Source: Acinetobacter ursingii DSM 16037 = CIP 107286
Lineage (GTDB): Bacteria; Pseudomonadota; Gammaproteobacteria; Pseudomonadales; Moraxellaceae
DNA length: 49,721 bases
NCBI RefSeq assembly: GCF_000368825.1
Contig: NZ_KB849711.1
Location: forward strand, 294,635 to 344,355
Direction of reading: 5' to 3'
Below the pieces are notes generated by a model that ran no database searches, was not told where the DNA came from, and was given only the letters and a program-made list of their open reading frames with translations. The position numbers were made by a program, and so were the translations under genes. Positions within the stretch are counted from its first letter, which is position 1. Each line of letters begins with the position of its first letter. Of the stretch, positions 1 to 10,426 are shown in pieces.

Positions 1-204
1 TCTCTCAAATAAACTTCGAGTAATTTAAACCAATCAATTAATGATAATATTTCGATCAATCAATTAGTAAAAATCCACACAAGTTGTTCTTCTATTCTCT
101 TAATGATCTATTCCTTACCTCGTCAGTAAGAAATTCAACTCAATACAAACCACTCAACCTTAACCCTAAAAGCCAAGATCTTCATCGTGTATCGCGTCGG
201 GATG
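1..204 (-). repeat. rRNA operon leader, inverted copy of 47542-47745
   Basis: Base by base, this stretch is the exact reverse complement of 47542-47745, which lies between the promoter and the 16S gene of the right-hand rRNA operon. It is therefore the transcribed leader of a second rRNA operon that runs leftward out of the window. The identity stops at 204, just downstream of the promoter, so the two operons share a leader but have different promoters. The 16S gene of this operon lies outside the window. Confidence 0.93.
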
Positions 205-210
205 CTGCGT

Positions 211-238
211 ATTTTATACAGTTTTTAAAGCAACGCAA
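211..238 (-). promoter_or_regulatory. rRNA operon P1 promoter (left operon)
   Basis: On the minus strand there is a -35 TTGCGT (233-238), a 16-base spacer and a -10 TAAAAT (211-216). These sit immediately before the leader that is identical to the right operon. The layout aligns with the right promoter (TTGCTT, 16 bases, TATAAT), but the sequence is different. Confidence 0.7.
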
Positions 239-341
239 GCCCTGAAAGCATTTATTTTCAATAGATGCACTTTTTTTCAGCAATTTAGCCTTGAGCGTTC
301 AACAAATAAACATAAATTGATTATTCTTCAAACTTGGCATT

Positions 342-370
342 AAAAAAAGTACATGCAAGCATGTACTTTT
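342..370 (-). terminator. intrinsic terminator of the 87-aa gene
   Basis: A perfect inverted repeat, AAAAGTACATGC (345-356) and GCATGTACTTTT (359-370), is followed on the minus strand by a run of seven T. It lies 26 bases past the stop codon of the gene at 396-659. Confidence 0.8.
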
Positions 371-395
371 AGCATAAATGGAATCTTAGACGTCT

Positions 396-659
396 TCAGT
401 GAATATGGTAATTACCGCGTACATCAATCACTTCTCGAATCATTTGCTGTCTTCCTATATAACTTTCCCCAAAGAAAAATAGTTTTGCTCGATAAGGTAA
501 TCTGGACATGACCATGCTTGATAATTGGTAATTTTCAACAACATCTAATTTATCTAGATAATAATGCGCTAATAAATACTGTTCTTCTTCAATAGCGCTA
601 GGATCTGTGTCAAATAAAAAAGTGATAAGCCAGTTGAGGTGTTGTTGATCAAATCCCAT
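396..659 (-). CDS. hypothetical protein, 87 aa
   Basis: I do not recognise this protein. It is small, rich in aromatic residues (WLITFLF, HYY, FFF), ends in NYHIH, and has no signal peptide or clear membrane helix. A strong GAGGAG ribosome-binding site lies about 8 bases before the ATG at 659, and a textbook terminator follows the stop, so it is very likely a real single-gene unit. It sits between a rightward-extending empty stretch and the start of the left rRNA operon. No function can be assigned from sequence. Confidence 0.7.
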   Translation of the reverse strand: MGFDQQHLNWLITFLFDTDPSAIEEEQYLLAHYYLDKLDVVENYQLSSMVMSRLPYRAKLFFFGESYIGRQQMIREVIDVRGNYHIH

Positions 660-993
660 GGATAGCTCTCCTCTCGTTGTTTTTATCTACTAAGATGTAG
701 TTTCTATTAGGTAAATATCATTTTTACTGATGAGTGCAGTTTATCTATAATGGTTCGCGAGGACGCTCTCCTTAAACTTCAACATGTCATGAATTTTTTG
801 TTTAATCTATTTATACCGTAGTTTTTTCTGTTGTACAGGATTTATTTGCCTTTTCCTAAAAGAATTCGATTGTGATCATTTTACTGTTTGTTTGACTTAT
901 TTTTATGTATTTATGCGGATAAACAAAGTGATACTCACCATAGTTGTACAGCTCATATTCATAATTTAACAAAGCATGAATTGGAATATAAAG
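660..993. other. intergenic, no gene seen
   Basis: This AT-rich spacer lies between the 87-aa gene and the tyrS terminator. It presumably carries the promoter of the 87-aa gene near 700-760 on the minus strand, but I could not pick a convincing -35/-10 pair. I see no RNA gene or repeat here. Confidence 0.5.
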
Positions 994-1018
994 AAAAAGC
1001 AGACACGAGGTCTGCTTT
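994..1018 (-). terminator. tyrS intrinsic terminator
   Basis: The inverted repeat AAAGCAGAC (996-1004) / GTCTGCTTT (1010-1018) has a 5-base loop. On the minus strand a T-rich stretch follows it. It lies 27 bases past the tyrS stop. Confidence 0.85.
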
Positions 1019-1044
1019 AGAAATATCACAAAATTTTGTATGTA

Positions 1045-2280
<1,236 letters not shown>

Positions 2281-2338
2281 TTATTCAATTTGTGCGATAT
2301 ACTAACACTTTTTCAGCAGATTGCAGGCGAAGTTAATC

Positions 2339-3469
2339 ATGACATCGATCTATATTGGGGTAATGACCGGTACCAGCATGGATGGGGTCGATTTGGTTGC
2401 TGCTTCATTTGATCCTTTACATCTTCATGCCACTTTAACCATTCCCTTTGAACCTGAGTTGCGTGATGAGCTGATGGCGCTGACCTTGCCGGACGATAAT
2501 GAAATTGATCGCATGGGTAAAGCTGATGTCACACTAGCGAAGTTGATTGGTCATGGGATTAATGAGCTGATTGAAAAAAACCATTTAGATCGCAGTCAAA
2601 TCAAAGCTATCGGTTCACATGGCCAAACCATTCGCCATCGCCCTGAACATGGCTTTACCTTGCAAATTGGTGATCCGAATATCATTACAGAAATTACAAA
2701 AATTCCTGTAATTTCAGATTTCAGACGTCGTGATATGGCCGCTGGCGGGCAAGGTGCGCCCTTGGTTCCCGCATTTCATCAGGCTATTTTTCAACATTCC
2801 AGTATTCATCGGGTGATTTTAAACTTAGGCGGCATTGCCAATGTCAGTCTGCTTCCCGCAGGTCGTCCAGAGGATGTTTATGGTTTTGATACAGGACCTG
2901 CCAATATTTTAATGGATGCGTGGTGCGAACGTTATACAGGTCATCCTTATGACGAAAATGGCAATTGGGCAGCCTATGGCCATCCCATTCGAGGGTTATT
3001 AGAACGCTTGCAAGCGCATGAATTTTTTTCCAAAGAACCGCCAAAAAGTACGGGCCGTGAAGACTTTAATATCGACTGGCTGGATGATCAACTTGCTGAC
3101 TGGCGTAATGATGAACTGGAATATGACGAGTTAGAAGATACTCCTGAAAATGTACAGGCAACCTTGCTTAAACTTACCACGCGCGCGATTAAAAAAGCTA
3201 TTTATCGCTCTGATCTGGATACAGGTGAAGTCTATGTTTGCGGTGGCGGTGCTTATAATTCACATTTATTAGAACAACTACGCTGGCGTTTGCGCAAACA
3301 TAATTGGTCGGTGCAAAGTACCAGTGTACTTGGATTATCGCCAACATGGGTTGAAGCTACGGCGTTTGCATGGCTGGCCATGCGTTTTATGACGCAGCAA
3401 AGCGGTAACTTGCCATCAGTCACTGGTGCAGAAGGATTTCGGGTATTAGGAACCATGACCTGTGTTTAG
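2339..3469 (+). CDS. anmK: anhydro-N-acetylmuramic acid kinase
   Basis: It phosphorylates 1,6-anhydro-MurNAc recovered from cell-wall turnover to MurNAc-6-phosphate, part of peptidoglycan recycling. The N-terminus shows the ATP-binding signature VMTGTSMDGVD. Further along are GSHGQTIRH, the catalytic-region GDP and DFRRRD, LNLGGIANVS, GFDTGPAN and the C-terminal VCGGGAYN, in the usual order. At 376 aa it is full length. An in-frame TTG lies 18 bases upstream, but the ATG at 2339 with a GGCGAAG upstream matches the family start. Adjacency to tyrS is common in gammaproteobacteria. mpl (32288) and the lytic transglycosylase (37114) in this window belong to the same recycling theme. Confidence 0.95.
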   Translation: MTSIYIGVMTGTSMDGVDLVAASFDPLHLHATLTIPFEPELRDELMALTLPDDNEIDRMGKADVTLAKLIGHGINELIEKNHLDRSQIKAIGSHGQTIRHRPEHGFTLQIGDPNIITEITKIPVISDFRRRDMAAGGQGAPLVPAFHQAIFQHSSIHRVILNLGGIANVSLLPAGRPEDVYGFDTGPANILMDAWCERYTGHPYDENGNWAAYGHPIRGLLERLQAHEFFSKEPPKSTGREDFNIDWLDDQLADWRNDELEYDELEDTPENVQATLLKLTTRAIKKAIYRSDLDTGEVYVCGGGAYNSHLLEQLRWRLRKHNWSVQSTSVLGLSPTWVEATAFAWLAMRFMTQQSGNLPSVTGAEGFRVLGTMTCV

Positions 3470-3500
3470 AAAGGCATGATCCTTTGAGCCCTTTCTAACT

Positions 3501-3527
3501 AAAAAATCCCCTATTGGGGATTTTTTT
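3501..3527. terminator. bidirectional terminator between anmK and erpA
   Basis: The hairpin AAAAAATCCCC TATT GGGGATTTTTTT has A and T tracts on both sides. It can end anmK from the left and erpA from the right; both stops lie within about 40 bases. Confidence 0.9.
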
Positions 3528-3539
3528 ATGCATCAAATT

Positions 3540-3875
3540 TTAGATCGAAAATGAAGAACCACAACCACAAGTCGTAGTTGCATTTGGATTTTGCACCACA
3601 AAACGTGAACCTTCCAAACCTTCAAGATAGTCTACTACTGAACCAACCAGATATTGATAGCTTAAAGAATCGACCAACATGGTGACATCACCATTTTCAA
3701 ACTTGGCATCATCTTCATTGGCACTTTCAGCAAAATTAAAACCGTAAGAAAAACCAGAACAACCACCACCCGTCACGTAAACACGTAACATTAAATCCTG
3801 ATTCCCTTCGCTGTCACGGAGTTGGCGCACTTTTTTGGCAGCATTATCTGAGATAACAAGAGCTTGGGCATTCAT
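3540..3875 (-). CDS. erpA: iron-sulfur cluster insertion protein ErpA
   Basis: This A-type carrier hands Fe-S clusters to target apoproteins in the cytoplasm. The 111-aa protein is a full HesB/IscA domain with the three invariant cluster-binding cysteines, C39 in GGGCSGF, and C103 and C105 in the C-terminal TTCGCGSSF. ErpA rather than IscA is favoured by the N-terminal extension, the isolated position away from any isc genes, and [19 protein letters not shown] wording around the first cysteine. It starts at ATG 3875 and shares the terminator with anmK. Confidence 0.9.
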   Translation of the reverse strand: MNAQALVISDNAAKKVRQLRDSEGNQDLMLRVYVTGGGCSGFSYGFNFAESANEDDAKFENGDVTMLVDSLSYQYLVGSVVDYLEGLEGSRFVVQNPNATTTCGCGSSFSI

Positions 3876-3995
3876 GATGGGGTCCTCAACCTAAATCTGA
3901 TGTCTTATAAAGAACAAGACCATATACAGTATAACATACACAATATATGGTCAGTTCTGGAAGTTTAAACTTTATTCAGACTATTTGTATCAGGA

Positions 3996-5000
3996 TTATT
4001 TATAATTTTCATCCTGTAATGCGCATTCAAAGTTTTTCGGATTTTCCTTACAACGGAATTGCCACAATAGTTTCATCATGCGTTTATCGTAAATACCTTT
4101 TTTGGTCAGGTTTATACGCGATTCACGCATCAACTTTTGATAGCCAGGTTTGTCTGCCTCAGGAACATCCATCCAGTACTTTTGAGGAATATCCGCCTTC
4201 ATTTTACCTAAAATAGTAAAAGAACGCGGCAACTGGGTTTTAACCCAATCACGTGATTTTTGACCAAATCCCGCAGGGAATTTATCAGGACGAATAATCA
4301 GGTTACCTGTGACCTGTAAAATAGGATAATTCACAATTGCACCCTTTGTACCTAAACCTTTATGTAGCTCAAGTGCTTTAAAGGCGGCGGCAGGTGCACC
4401 AATGATATCGACCTGATGGTTATTAAATTTTGCACCAAAATTAGTGACATCCGCACTCACCGCTTGCGCACCAATTTGTTGAACCATAATTTTTTGTGCT
4501 TCATCGTAATCTAAAACGGCAATTTTTTTACCTGCGGCTTTGGCAACCGTATTGATATTGCGGTCATTGACCAGCAAATACGCATCACCAATTGGAATGA
4601 CACCCACCACTTCATATTGACCTTGAGTCATATATTTGGCAAATGTAGGACTTGAAAGACCTTGCATGATCTTCACTGCAAGTTTTAAATCAGGAATGGC
4701 GCCAATGGCGTCTAAAGAACCCGTAAATGCATTGAACTGTCGACCGCGTAAGCCTGTGATACTGACGCCATCACATTTACCTGCTTTAAAATCATCCGCA
4801 ATCACACTTTCATTTTGACTGACTTTAAGCTCGATATCCGCGCCCCAGTTTTTGGCGGCCAATTGATAGTCTTTCATTACACTATAGACATCGCCATTTT
4901 TTCCAACCAAGTCAAAAACACAAATGGTTTGTTTTGCTTGTACTCCCATAGATGCCGCCAATAATCCAGCTGTCACTGCGAGAGTTTTTGACCATTTCAT
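3996..5000 (-). CDS. AdeT-like secreted solute-binding protein, copy A
   Basis: This is one of three adjacent paralogues (see 5291 and 6562). Its signal peptide ends at GVQA, and the mature protein begins KQTICVFDLVGKNGD. The family is annotated in Acinetobacter as AdeT1/AdeT2 or 'putative solute-binding protein'. The fold implied is a periplasmic binding protein with two alpha/beta lobes; conserved blocks are GKCDGVSITG, YDEAQKIMVQ, KFNNHQVDIIGAPA and GFGQKSRDW. Cysteines in ICVFD, GKCD, and a C-terminal pair (RCKE, FEC) recur in all copies and could form disulfides. ATG 5000 is chosen because of the GGAAGG ribosome-binding site 7 bases before it and the signal peptide. The ligand is unknown. 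This is the most diverged copy. Confidence 0.85.
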   Translation of the reverse strand: MKWSKTLAVTAGLLAASMGVQAKQTICVFDLVGKNGDVYSVMKDYQLAAKNWGADIELKVSQNESVIADDFKAGKCDGVSITGLRGRQFNAFTGSLDAIGAIPDLKLAVKIMQGLSSPTFAKYMTQGQYEVVGVIPIGDAYLLVNDRNINTVAKAAGKKIAVLDYDEAQKIMVQQIGAQAVSADVTNFGAKFNNHQVDIIGAPAAAFKALELHKGLGTKGAIVNYPILQVTGNLIIRPDKFPAGFGQKSRDWVKTQLPRSFTILGKMKADIPQKYWMDVPEADKPGYQKLMRESRINLTKKGIYDKRMMKLLWQFRCKENPKNFECALQDENYK

Positions 5001-5249
5001 ATATTTACCTTCCATTATGAGCGTTGTTGTTTTTGTTTGCTGATCATACAGATGCACTCCAACACCTGATCATGTTTCAATCCCGTTCAACCGATAAGTT
5101 CACATGTCGAGCAAATCACGTATCTAAAACCCTTTAGGTTTCAGTTTAAGTTTTCGTAATCACTGATCCATGTGAAGTTATTGTTTAATTTTAGATTATC
5201 AACTTTATACACCGTATCAATGGCTGAACTGACAGTATTTTAGAAATAA

Positions 5250-5275
5250 AAAACTCGGAAATTATTCCGAGTTTT
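5250..5275 (-). terminator. terminator of AdeT-like copy B
   Basis: The inverted repeat AAAACTCGGAA (5250-5260) / TTCCGAGTTTT (5265-5275) has a 4-base loop and is followed on the minus strand by a T-rich stretch. It lies just after the stop of copy B, so copy A needs its own promoter in 5001-5245. Confidence 0.85.
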
Positions 5276-5290
5276 TTAGCAAAATCAATA

Positions 5291-6295
5291 TTATTCGCCA
5301 GCCATCGAACATTCAAAATTGGCTTTATCTACTGAACAGCGCGCTTTTTTCAATACAGACATCATACCAGCATCGTACACACCACGTTTAGTCAAATCGA
5401 TACGACCATCTCGCAGCAGTTTTTGATATTTTAATTTGTCTTCTGGTGTCAAGTTCATCTTGTATTTCGCAGGAATTTGCGCTTCAAGACGGTTGATCAT
5501 TGCAAAGCTCTTTGGTAATTGCTTCACAAACCAATCACGTGATTTTTGACCAAAATCAGCAGGGAATTTTTCTGGACGAATTACCAAATCAGCAGTGACG
5601 TGCAAAACTGGGAAATTCATCATTGCACCATTGGTACCCAAACCTTTATTTAACTCAAGTGGCTTGTAGGCGTAGGCTGGCGCACCCACCATATCAACCT
5701 GACCATTGTTAAATTTGGCAGCAAAGTTAGAAATATCAGATAAAACGGCTTGTGCACCTACACGTTGAACCATGATTTTTTGCGCATCGTCATACCCCAA
5801 TACCGCAAACTTTTTACCCGCTGCTTTTTCTACCGAGTTAATGCTCTTGTCACGTACAAAAATAAAGGCTGAACCTAATGGTGCAATCCCTGCAACTTCA
5901 TATTTTTTACCACCGAGATTCGAAGTTAATTTTGCAGCGTTACGTGCATCTAACACATAAGTAATCGCGCGTTGCGCAATCTGGTTATTAGGTACACCAC
6001 CCAAAGAGTCGATTGAACCAGCAAATTTATTGTATTGACGAGCACGCATTGCAGTCATGGTTACTGCATCACATTTACCTGCTTTAAAATCATTGTCTGC
6101 AACAGCTTCGTCCTGACGCGGAACCAACGTAATGTCAGCACCCCAGCCTTTGGCTGCCAATGCCCATTCTTCCATCATTTTATACGACTCGCCTGATTTC
6201 CCTAGCAAATCGAATACACATACTGTTGCAGCTTGAGCTGTTACCGAAACACCAGCTAAAGTGGTAGCGGCCAGAGCGAATGCAATTTTTTTCAT
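5291..6295 (-). CDS. AdeT-like secreted solute-binding protein, copy B
   Basis: The 334-aa precursor has a clean signal peptide (MKKIAFALAATTLAGVS to AQA) and mature protein beginning ATVCVFDLLGKSGES. It is very close to copy C (shared KGLGTNGAMMNFPV-type block, FNNGQVDMVGAPAYAYKPLE, QKLLRDGRIDLTKRG, and a C-terminal FECSMAGE). No membrane helix follows the signal peptide, so it is a soluble periplasmic protein and not an RND efflux pump, despite the 'efflux' label often attached to AdeT. The start at 6295 is supported by AAAGGAAC 8 bases upstream. It is flanked by its own terminator. Confidence 0.88.
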   Translation of the reverse strand: MKKIAFALAATTLAGVSVTAQAATVCVFDLLGKSGESYKMMEEWALAAKGWGADITLVPRQDEAVADNDFKAGKCDAVTMTAMRARQYNKFAGSIDSLGGVPNNQIAQRAITYVLDARNAAKLTSNLGGKKYEVAGIAPLGSAFIFVRDKSINSVEKAAGKKFAVLGYDDAQKIMVQRVGAQAVLSDISNFAAKFNNGQVDMVGAPAYAYKPLELNKGLGTNGAMMNFPVLHVTADLVIRPEKFPADFGQKSRDWFVKQLPKSFAMINRLEAQIPAKYKMNLTPEDKLKYQKLLRDGRIDLTKRGVYDAGMMSVLKKARCSVDKANFECSMAGE

Positions 6296-6490
6296 ATTGT
6301 TGTTCCTTTGTACATAATTTCCAGTTAGGAGTATCCTTACACGGCAAATATTAATCGGGTTATTTAAAAAAAAATAGAGTATTTACTCCACTTTTTGTGG
6401 AAAAATGAATATTTATTGTACAAAATCGTGAATGATTTCTTATTTTTAGTAAAATTCAATTAAAGATACATAAATAAAATATTAAAAGAT

Positions 6491-6539
6491 AAAGAGTTTT
6501 CTTAAAATTTATTTTTTTAATCGAAAAAGAAAACTCTTT
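6491..6539 (-). terminator. possible terminator of AdeT-like copy C
   Basis: The perfect 13-base inverted repeat AAAGAGTTTTCTT (6491-6503) / AAGAAAACTCTTT (6527-6539) has a 23-base AT-rich loop. It sits just past the copy C stop. The arms are AT-rich and the loop is long, so the call is moderate. Confidence 0.5.
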
Positions 6540-6561
6540 AGGTCATTTTAAGATTTTTTGT

Positions 6562-7572
6562 TTATTCTCCGCCTAATGAACATTCAAAATTAGTACGCTC
6601 TACTGTACAGCGCGCCCGCTTTAATACTGTCATCATATTGGGATCATAAATTCCCTGTTTTGCCAAATCGATACGCCCATCTCGCAATAGTTTTTGATAT
6701 TTGACTTTTTCCTCATTACTTAAATTAATTTTGTATTTATCTGGGATACCTGCCTCTAAACGGCGTACCATCGCAAAATTTTTCGGTAATTGATTTAGAA
6801 ACCAATGACGTGATTGTTGACCAAAATTAGTCGGAAATTTATTTTGTCGAATAATCAGATCAGCCGTAATATTTGCGACAGGAAAGTTAATCATCGCCCC
6901 ATTATTGCCTAAGCCTTTTTGAATTTCGAGAGGTTTATAGGCATAGGCAGGTGCGGGGACAATATCGACTTGTCCGCTGTTAAATCGAGCGACGAAATTG
7001 GAAATATCTGAAGCGACAGGAACAGCGCCCACACGCTGACTCATAATTTTTTGGGCTTCATCATAATGCAAGATTGCAATTTTTTTGCCTTTGACACGTT
7101 CAAGATTATTAATATTGCGATCACGTACAAATAAATACGCCTGACCAATCTGAACAATTCCCGCTACCTCATATTTATCTCCATCAATCGTAGTGGTTAA
7201 ACGATGATTATTGCGTTTGTCCAAGACGAAACTAATGGCTTTTTGTGCGATTGAGTTATTTGGAACTGCACCTAATGCATCAACTGAGCCAGCAAATTTA
7301 TTGTAAGGACGTGCACGCATGGAAGTTATATAAACAGCATCGCACTTGCCTTCGCGAAAATCTTTTTCTGCTTGGGCTTCATCCTGACGCGGTATGAGAT
7401 TAATATCTGCATTCCATGCTTTGGCCGCCAGCGCCCATTCCTCTAACATTTTGTAGGAGTCACCTGCTTTTCCCAATAAATCAAAAGCACAGACATTAAT
7501 TTGAGCATGAGCAGTTGTCATCCATCCAGACAACACGGTCGCCCCCAGTATCGAAAGTCCTTTATTCATCAT
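6562..7572 (-). CDS. AdeT-like secreted solute-binding protein, copy C
   Basis: This is the third paralogue of the array. Its signal peptide (MMNKGLSILGATVLSG to AHA) is followed by mature QINVCAFDLLGKAGDSYKML, near-identical in layout to copy B: RQDEAQAEKDFREGKCDAV, RARPYNKFAGSVDALG, HYDEAQKIMSQRVGA, FNSGQVDIVPAPAYAYKP, and FECSLGGE at the end. The frame is open 20 codons upstream, but ATAAGGAATGCG precedes the tandem ATGs at 7572/7569, and the signal peptide begins there. It is periplasmic with an unknown ligand. The conserved YDEAQK and DIVPAPA blocks suggest a common ligand pocket in the family; this is inference. Confidence 0.87.
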   Translation of the reverse strand: MMNKGLSILGATVLSGWMTTAHAQINVCAFDLLGKAGDSYKMLEEWALAAKAWNADINLIPRQDEAQAEKDFREGKCDAVYITSMRARPYNKFAGSVDALGAVPNNSIAQKAISFVLDKRNNHRLTTTIDGDKYEVAGIVQIGQAYLFVRDRNINNLERVKGKKIAILHYDEAQKIMSQRVGAVPVASDISNFVARFNSGQVDIVPAPAYAYKPLEIQKGLGNNGAMINFPVANITADLIIRQNKFPTNFGQQSRHWFLNQLPKNFAMVRRLEAGIPDKYKINLSNEEKVKYQKLLRDGRIDLAKQGIYDPNMMTVLKRARCTVERTNFECSLGGE

Positions 7573-7832
7573 CGCATTCCTTATCCGACTTTTTTTGCTT
7601 AGTTTTTGTTCTCTATTGATTACTATACTCATTATCTTAAGCCTGACTCAATCAAAAATAGAGCTTTAGCTCTAAAAAAGCGTAAATCCTGCCAGTTTTC
7701 TGACGAAATGCATCATTTTTTCGACACAATTCAAGTTTCTGTAAAATAGATAACACTGACTAAAACTTTGTCTTATTTTGCATATCCCTTTAAAATGGTC
7801 GCCTTTCTTTATGATGTAGCGTGTTCATTTCC

Positions 7833-9767
7833 ATGATTCAGCTTGACCAGTTTTCAATTCGCCGCGGCGGACGTGTTTTATTTCAAAAAGCATCGATGCA
7901 ACTGCATCCAGGCTGGAAAATTGGGTTGACTGGCGTCAATGGTGCAGGAAAATCCACTTTATTTTCTGCATTATTGGGGGGAATGGAAGCAGATAGTGGC
8001 AGCTTAAGCCGTCCAAATGTATGGACTGTGGCTCACATGGCACAAGAAATTAAAGCCTTAGACATGAAGGCGATTGATTTTGTGCTATCAGGAGATGAAG
8101 AGTACTGGACAATTCAGCATCAGCTTGAACATCCAGAACAACTCAGCAATGATGAATTGGCGCATCTGTATAGTCGATTTGATGAAATTAATGGCTATTC
8201 TGCCTCAGCCAAAGCTTCACAATTAATGGCAGGTCTGGGTTTTTTTGAACACCAATCTCAACTGGACGTATCCAGTTTCTCAGGGGGTTGGCGGATGCGC
8301 CTGAATCTGGCAAGAACCTTGATGAGTCGTTCAGATTTACTGTTGTTGGATGAACCGACTAACCATTTGGATTTAGATGCGATTTTATGGCTGGAAGACT
8401 GGCTCAATAGCTATGAAGGCACATTAGTCCTGATTTCACATGACCGTGATTTTTTAGATGCAATTACCGATCATATTTTACATATTGAAAATCAGGAACT
8501 CACCCTATATACAGGCAACTATTCGACCTTTGAAACCACCCGTGCCGAACGTTTAGCGCAACAACAACAAGCTTTTGAAAAACAGCAAGAAACTCGCGCG
8601 CATTTACAAAAATATATTGATCGATTTAAAGCACAAGCCACCAAAGCACGTCAGGCGCAAAGTCGAATTAAACAACTGGAAAGAATGCAAGAGCTAGCAC
8701 CTGCGCATGTGGATACGCCGTTTACCTTTAGTTTTCGTGAACCAAGTAAAATGAGTTCACCACTTTTGGCTTTAGAACACGCTGATATTGGCTATGCAAG
8801 CAAACTGATTGTGACCAATGTTAATTTACAAATCACCCCGACCAGTCGAATCGGTTTATTGGGGATGAATGGTGCTGGAAAATCAACGCTGATTAAATCT
8901 TTAGTGGGGGATCTTCCATTGATTCAGGGGCAACGCTACGCCTCAGAATTACTCAATATTGGTTACTTTGCCCAGCATCAGATGGATGCACTAGATGGCA
9001 ATGCCAGCCCGATGCTACAACTATCCCGCATTGCCGATAAAAAAATCAGTGATGCGACTCTACGTGCCTTTTTAGGCAGCTTTGGCTTTAGTGGCGAACG
9101 CATGGACACGCCAAGTGAAAGCTTTTCTGGGGGCGAACGGGCGCGTTTGGCATTGGCATTAATTGTCTGGCAGCGTCCGAATGTGCTGATTTTGGATGAA
9201 CCGACCAACCATTTAGATCTAGATATGCGCCATGCCTTGACCATGGCCTTGCAAGATTTTGAAGGCGCGGTGGTGCTGGTTTCACATGAACGTCAGTTAA
9301 TTGCCAGCGTCTGTGATGAGTTGATTCTAGTTCACAATGGTCATAGTCAAAGTTTTGATGGTGATCTCAATGATTATGCCAACTGGCTACGTCAAGCACG
9401 CAACGACATGATCAAAAAAGGCCAGCAACCTGCTGCCCCTGTGATTTCAGAAGTGACTGCCTCACCTACAACCTCGAAACTGGATAAAGAAGCCTTACGT
9501 AAAGAAGCTGCTCAACGTCGTGAACAAACCCGACCGATTCGTAAAAATATTGAAAAATGCGAAACTCAGATCGAAAAATTTCAATCACGTTTAGTTGCCA
9601 TTGAAACATTACTTGCAGATAGCTCACTCTATGAGGCAAATCGTAAGGATGATCTGCTTAAACTCATGAATGAACAAACTGATCTGAAACAAAAACTAGA
9701 ACAAGCGGAAGAGCAACTTTTGGAACTCATGATGCAATTGGAAGAGCTGGAAAGTTCTTTTGATTAA
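7833..9767 (+). CDS. ABC-F ATPase, YheS-like
   Basis: This soluble ABC-F protein has two ATPase domains in one chain and no membrane part; the family acts on the ribosome. Domain 1 has Walker A GVNGAGKST (about 34-42), signature SFSGGWRMRLNLAR and Walker B LLLLDEPTNHLD. A linker rich in Q, A and R follows (EKQQETRAHLQKYIDRFK, the ARM/interdomain region). Domain 2 has GMNGAGKST, SGGERARLALAL and LILDEPTNHLD. A charged C-terminal coiled coil runs over about the last 110 residues. The opening (IRRGGRVLF..., PGWKIGLTG) is closer to E. coli YheS than to Uup or EttA. The start at ATG 7833 is by family fit; a GTG at 7821 is also in frame, and neither has a good ribosome-binding site. Confidence 0.88.
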   Translation: MIQLDQFSIRRGGRVLFQKASMQLHPGWKIGLTGVNGAGKSTLFSALLGGMEADSGSLSRPNVWTVAHMAQEIKALDMKAIDFVLSGDEEYWTIQHQLEHPEQLSNDELAHLYSRFDEINGYSASAKASQLMAGLGFFEHQSQLDVSSFSGGWRMRLNLARTLMSRSDLLLLDEPTNHLDLDAILWLEDWLNSYEGTLVLISHDRDFLDAITDHILHIENQELTLYTGNYSTFETTRAERLAQQQQAFEKQQETRAHLQKYIDRFKAQATKARQAQSRIKQLERMQELAPAHVDTPFTFSFREPSKMSSPLLALEHADIGYASKLIVTNVNLQITPTSRIGLLGMNGAGKSTLIKSLVGDLPLIQGQRYASELLNIGYFAQHQMDALDGNASPMLQLSRIADKKISDATLRAFLGSFGFSGERMDTPSESFSGGERARLALALIVWQRPNVLILDEPTNHLDLDMRHALTMALQDFEGAVVLVSHERQLIASVCDELILVHNGHSQSFDGDLNDYANWLRQARNDMIKKGQQPAAPVISEVTASPTTSKLDKEALRKEAAQRREQTRPIRKNIEKCETQIEKFQSRLVAIETLLADSSLYEANRKDDLLKLMNEQTDLKQKLEQAEEQLLELMMQLEELESSFD

Positions 9768-10153
9768 GATATGCTCTGAGCATTTAAATATTGGGCTGTA
9801 GCTTTACAGCCCGACACATTCATTTGCCTAATCTTACAAGTCGACTATTTTTTTCAGTCTTTTAAAAAATATAGCGTTCTCTTTTTATTAAATTTTTACT
9901 TTATAAAAAAATTAATTCCTTGATTTTAAATAAAAATATAAATTAACAGACCTCACCAGCAAAGCTTGATCTTTTGATGAAATCGCTATAAAGGCTTACA
10001 TAAGCACTGCACACCTGTTTTAAAAAACCCTTAGGCTGGATGTTAAGGCACAGCACTGATGCTGTTTTAAGTTTGATTTAATGACTTGCCTGCTTGATAC
10101 AAAGATCAAGTCAATAACATGAAACATCATGAAATATATGAGGGACAATACTC
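9768..10153. other. intergenic, weak hairpins only
   Basis: Just after the ABC-F stop is a stem GGGCTGTA / TACAGCCC (9793-9812) without a T tract, a possible weak terminator. Nearer the next gene are two short stems, CAGCA-CTGA-TGCTG and CTTGAT-6-ATCAAG (about 10050-10110), in what should be the leader of the DUF2171 gene. I see no ORF and no RNA gene that I recognise. Confidence 0.5.
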
Positions 10154-10390
10154 ATGGCAACTATCAATGTACAAGATATTCAACAACATGCCGAAGTCGT
10201 CGGTTCAGATCATCAACATGTTGGTACAGTCGATCATTTAGATGGTCAGGACAAGATCAAATTGGCTAAAAATGATCAATCTGCAAATGGTCAGCATCAT
10301 TATATTCCAACTCAATGGGTACAACAGATTCAGGGTAATCAGGTAGTACTCAATAAAACAGCAGATCAAGTTTTCCAACAGTGGCAATAA
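10154..10390 (+). CDS. DUF2171 domain protein
   Basis: The 78-aa soluble protein reads MATINVQDIQQHAEVVGSD, then HVGTVDHLDG, DKIKLAK and YIPTQWVQ. This is the layout of the DUF2171/PRC-barrel-like family: a short beta-barrel that opens with 'I.....VVGSDG..VGTVD' and has an 'IP..WV' strand. These proteins are often stress-associated, but their role is not known. The ribosome-binding site GAGGGA lies 8 bases before the ATG. It is a single gene behind a long leader (9813-10153) and convergent with gyrB, sharing a terminator. Confidence 0.8.
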   Translation: MATINVQDIQQHAEVVGSDHQHVGTVDHLDGQDKIKLAKNDQSANGQHHYIPTQWVQQIQGNQVVLNKTADQVFQQWQ

Positions 10391-10426
10391 CAGGTTCAGG
10401 GAAGTCAGGTTGAATAAGGACATTCA

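Noticed and set aside
4247..4259. AATCACGTGATTT as another parS site (also at 5533-5544)
   Set aside because: It has the CACGTG core but lacks the GTTTC/GAAAC flanks, and falls in codons for the conserved SRDW segment of the AdeT-like paralogues, which explains why it recurs.
3996..7572. AdeT-like genes as RND drug-efflux pumps
   Set aside because: The proteins have a signal peptide and no membrane helices; an RND pump has about 12 and over 1000 residues.
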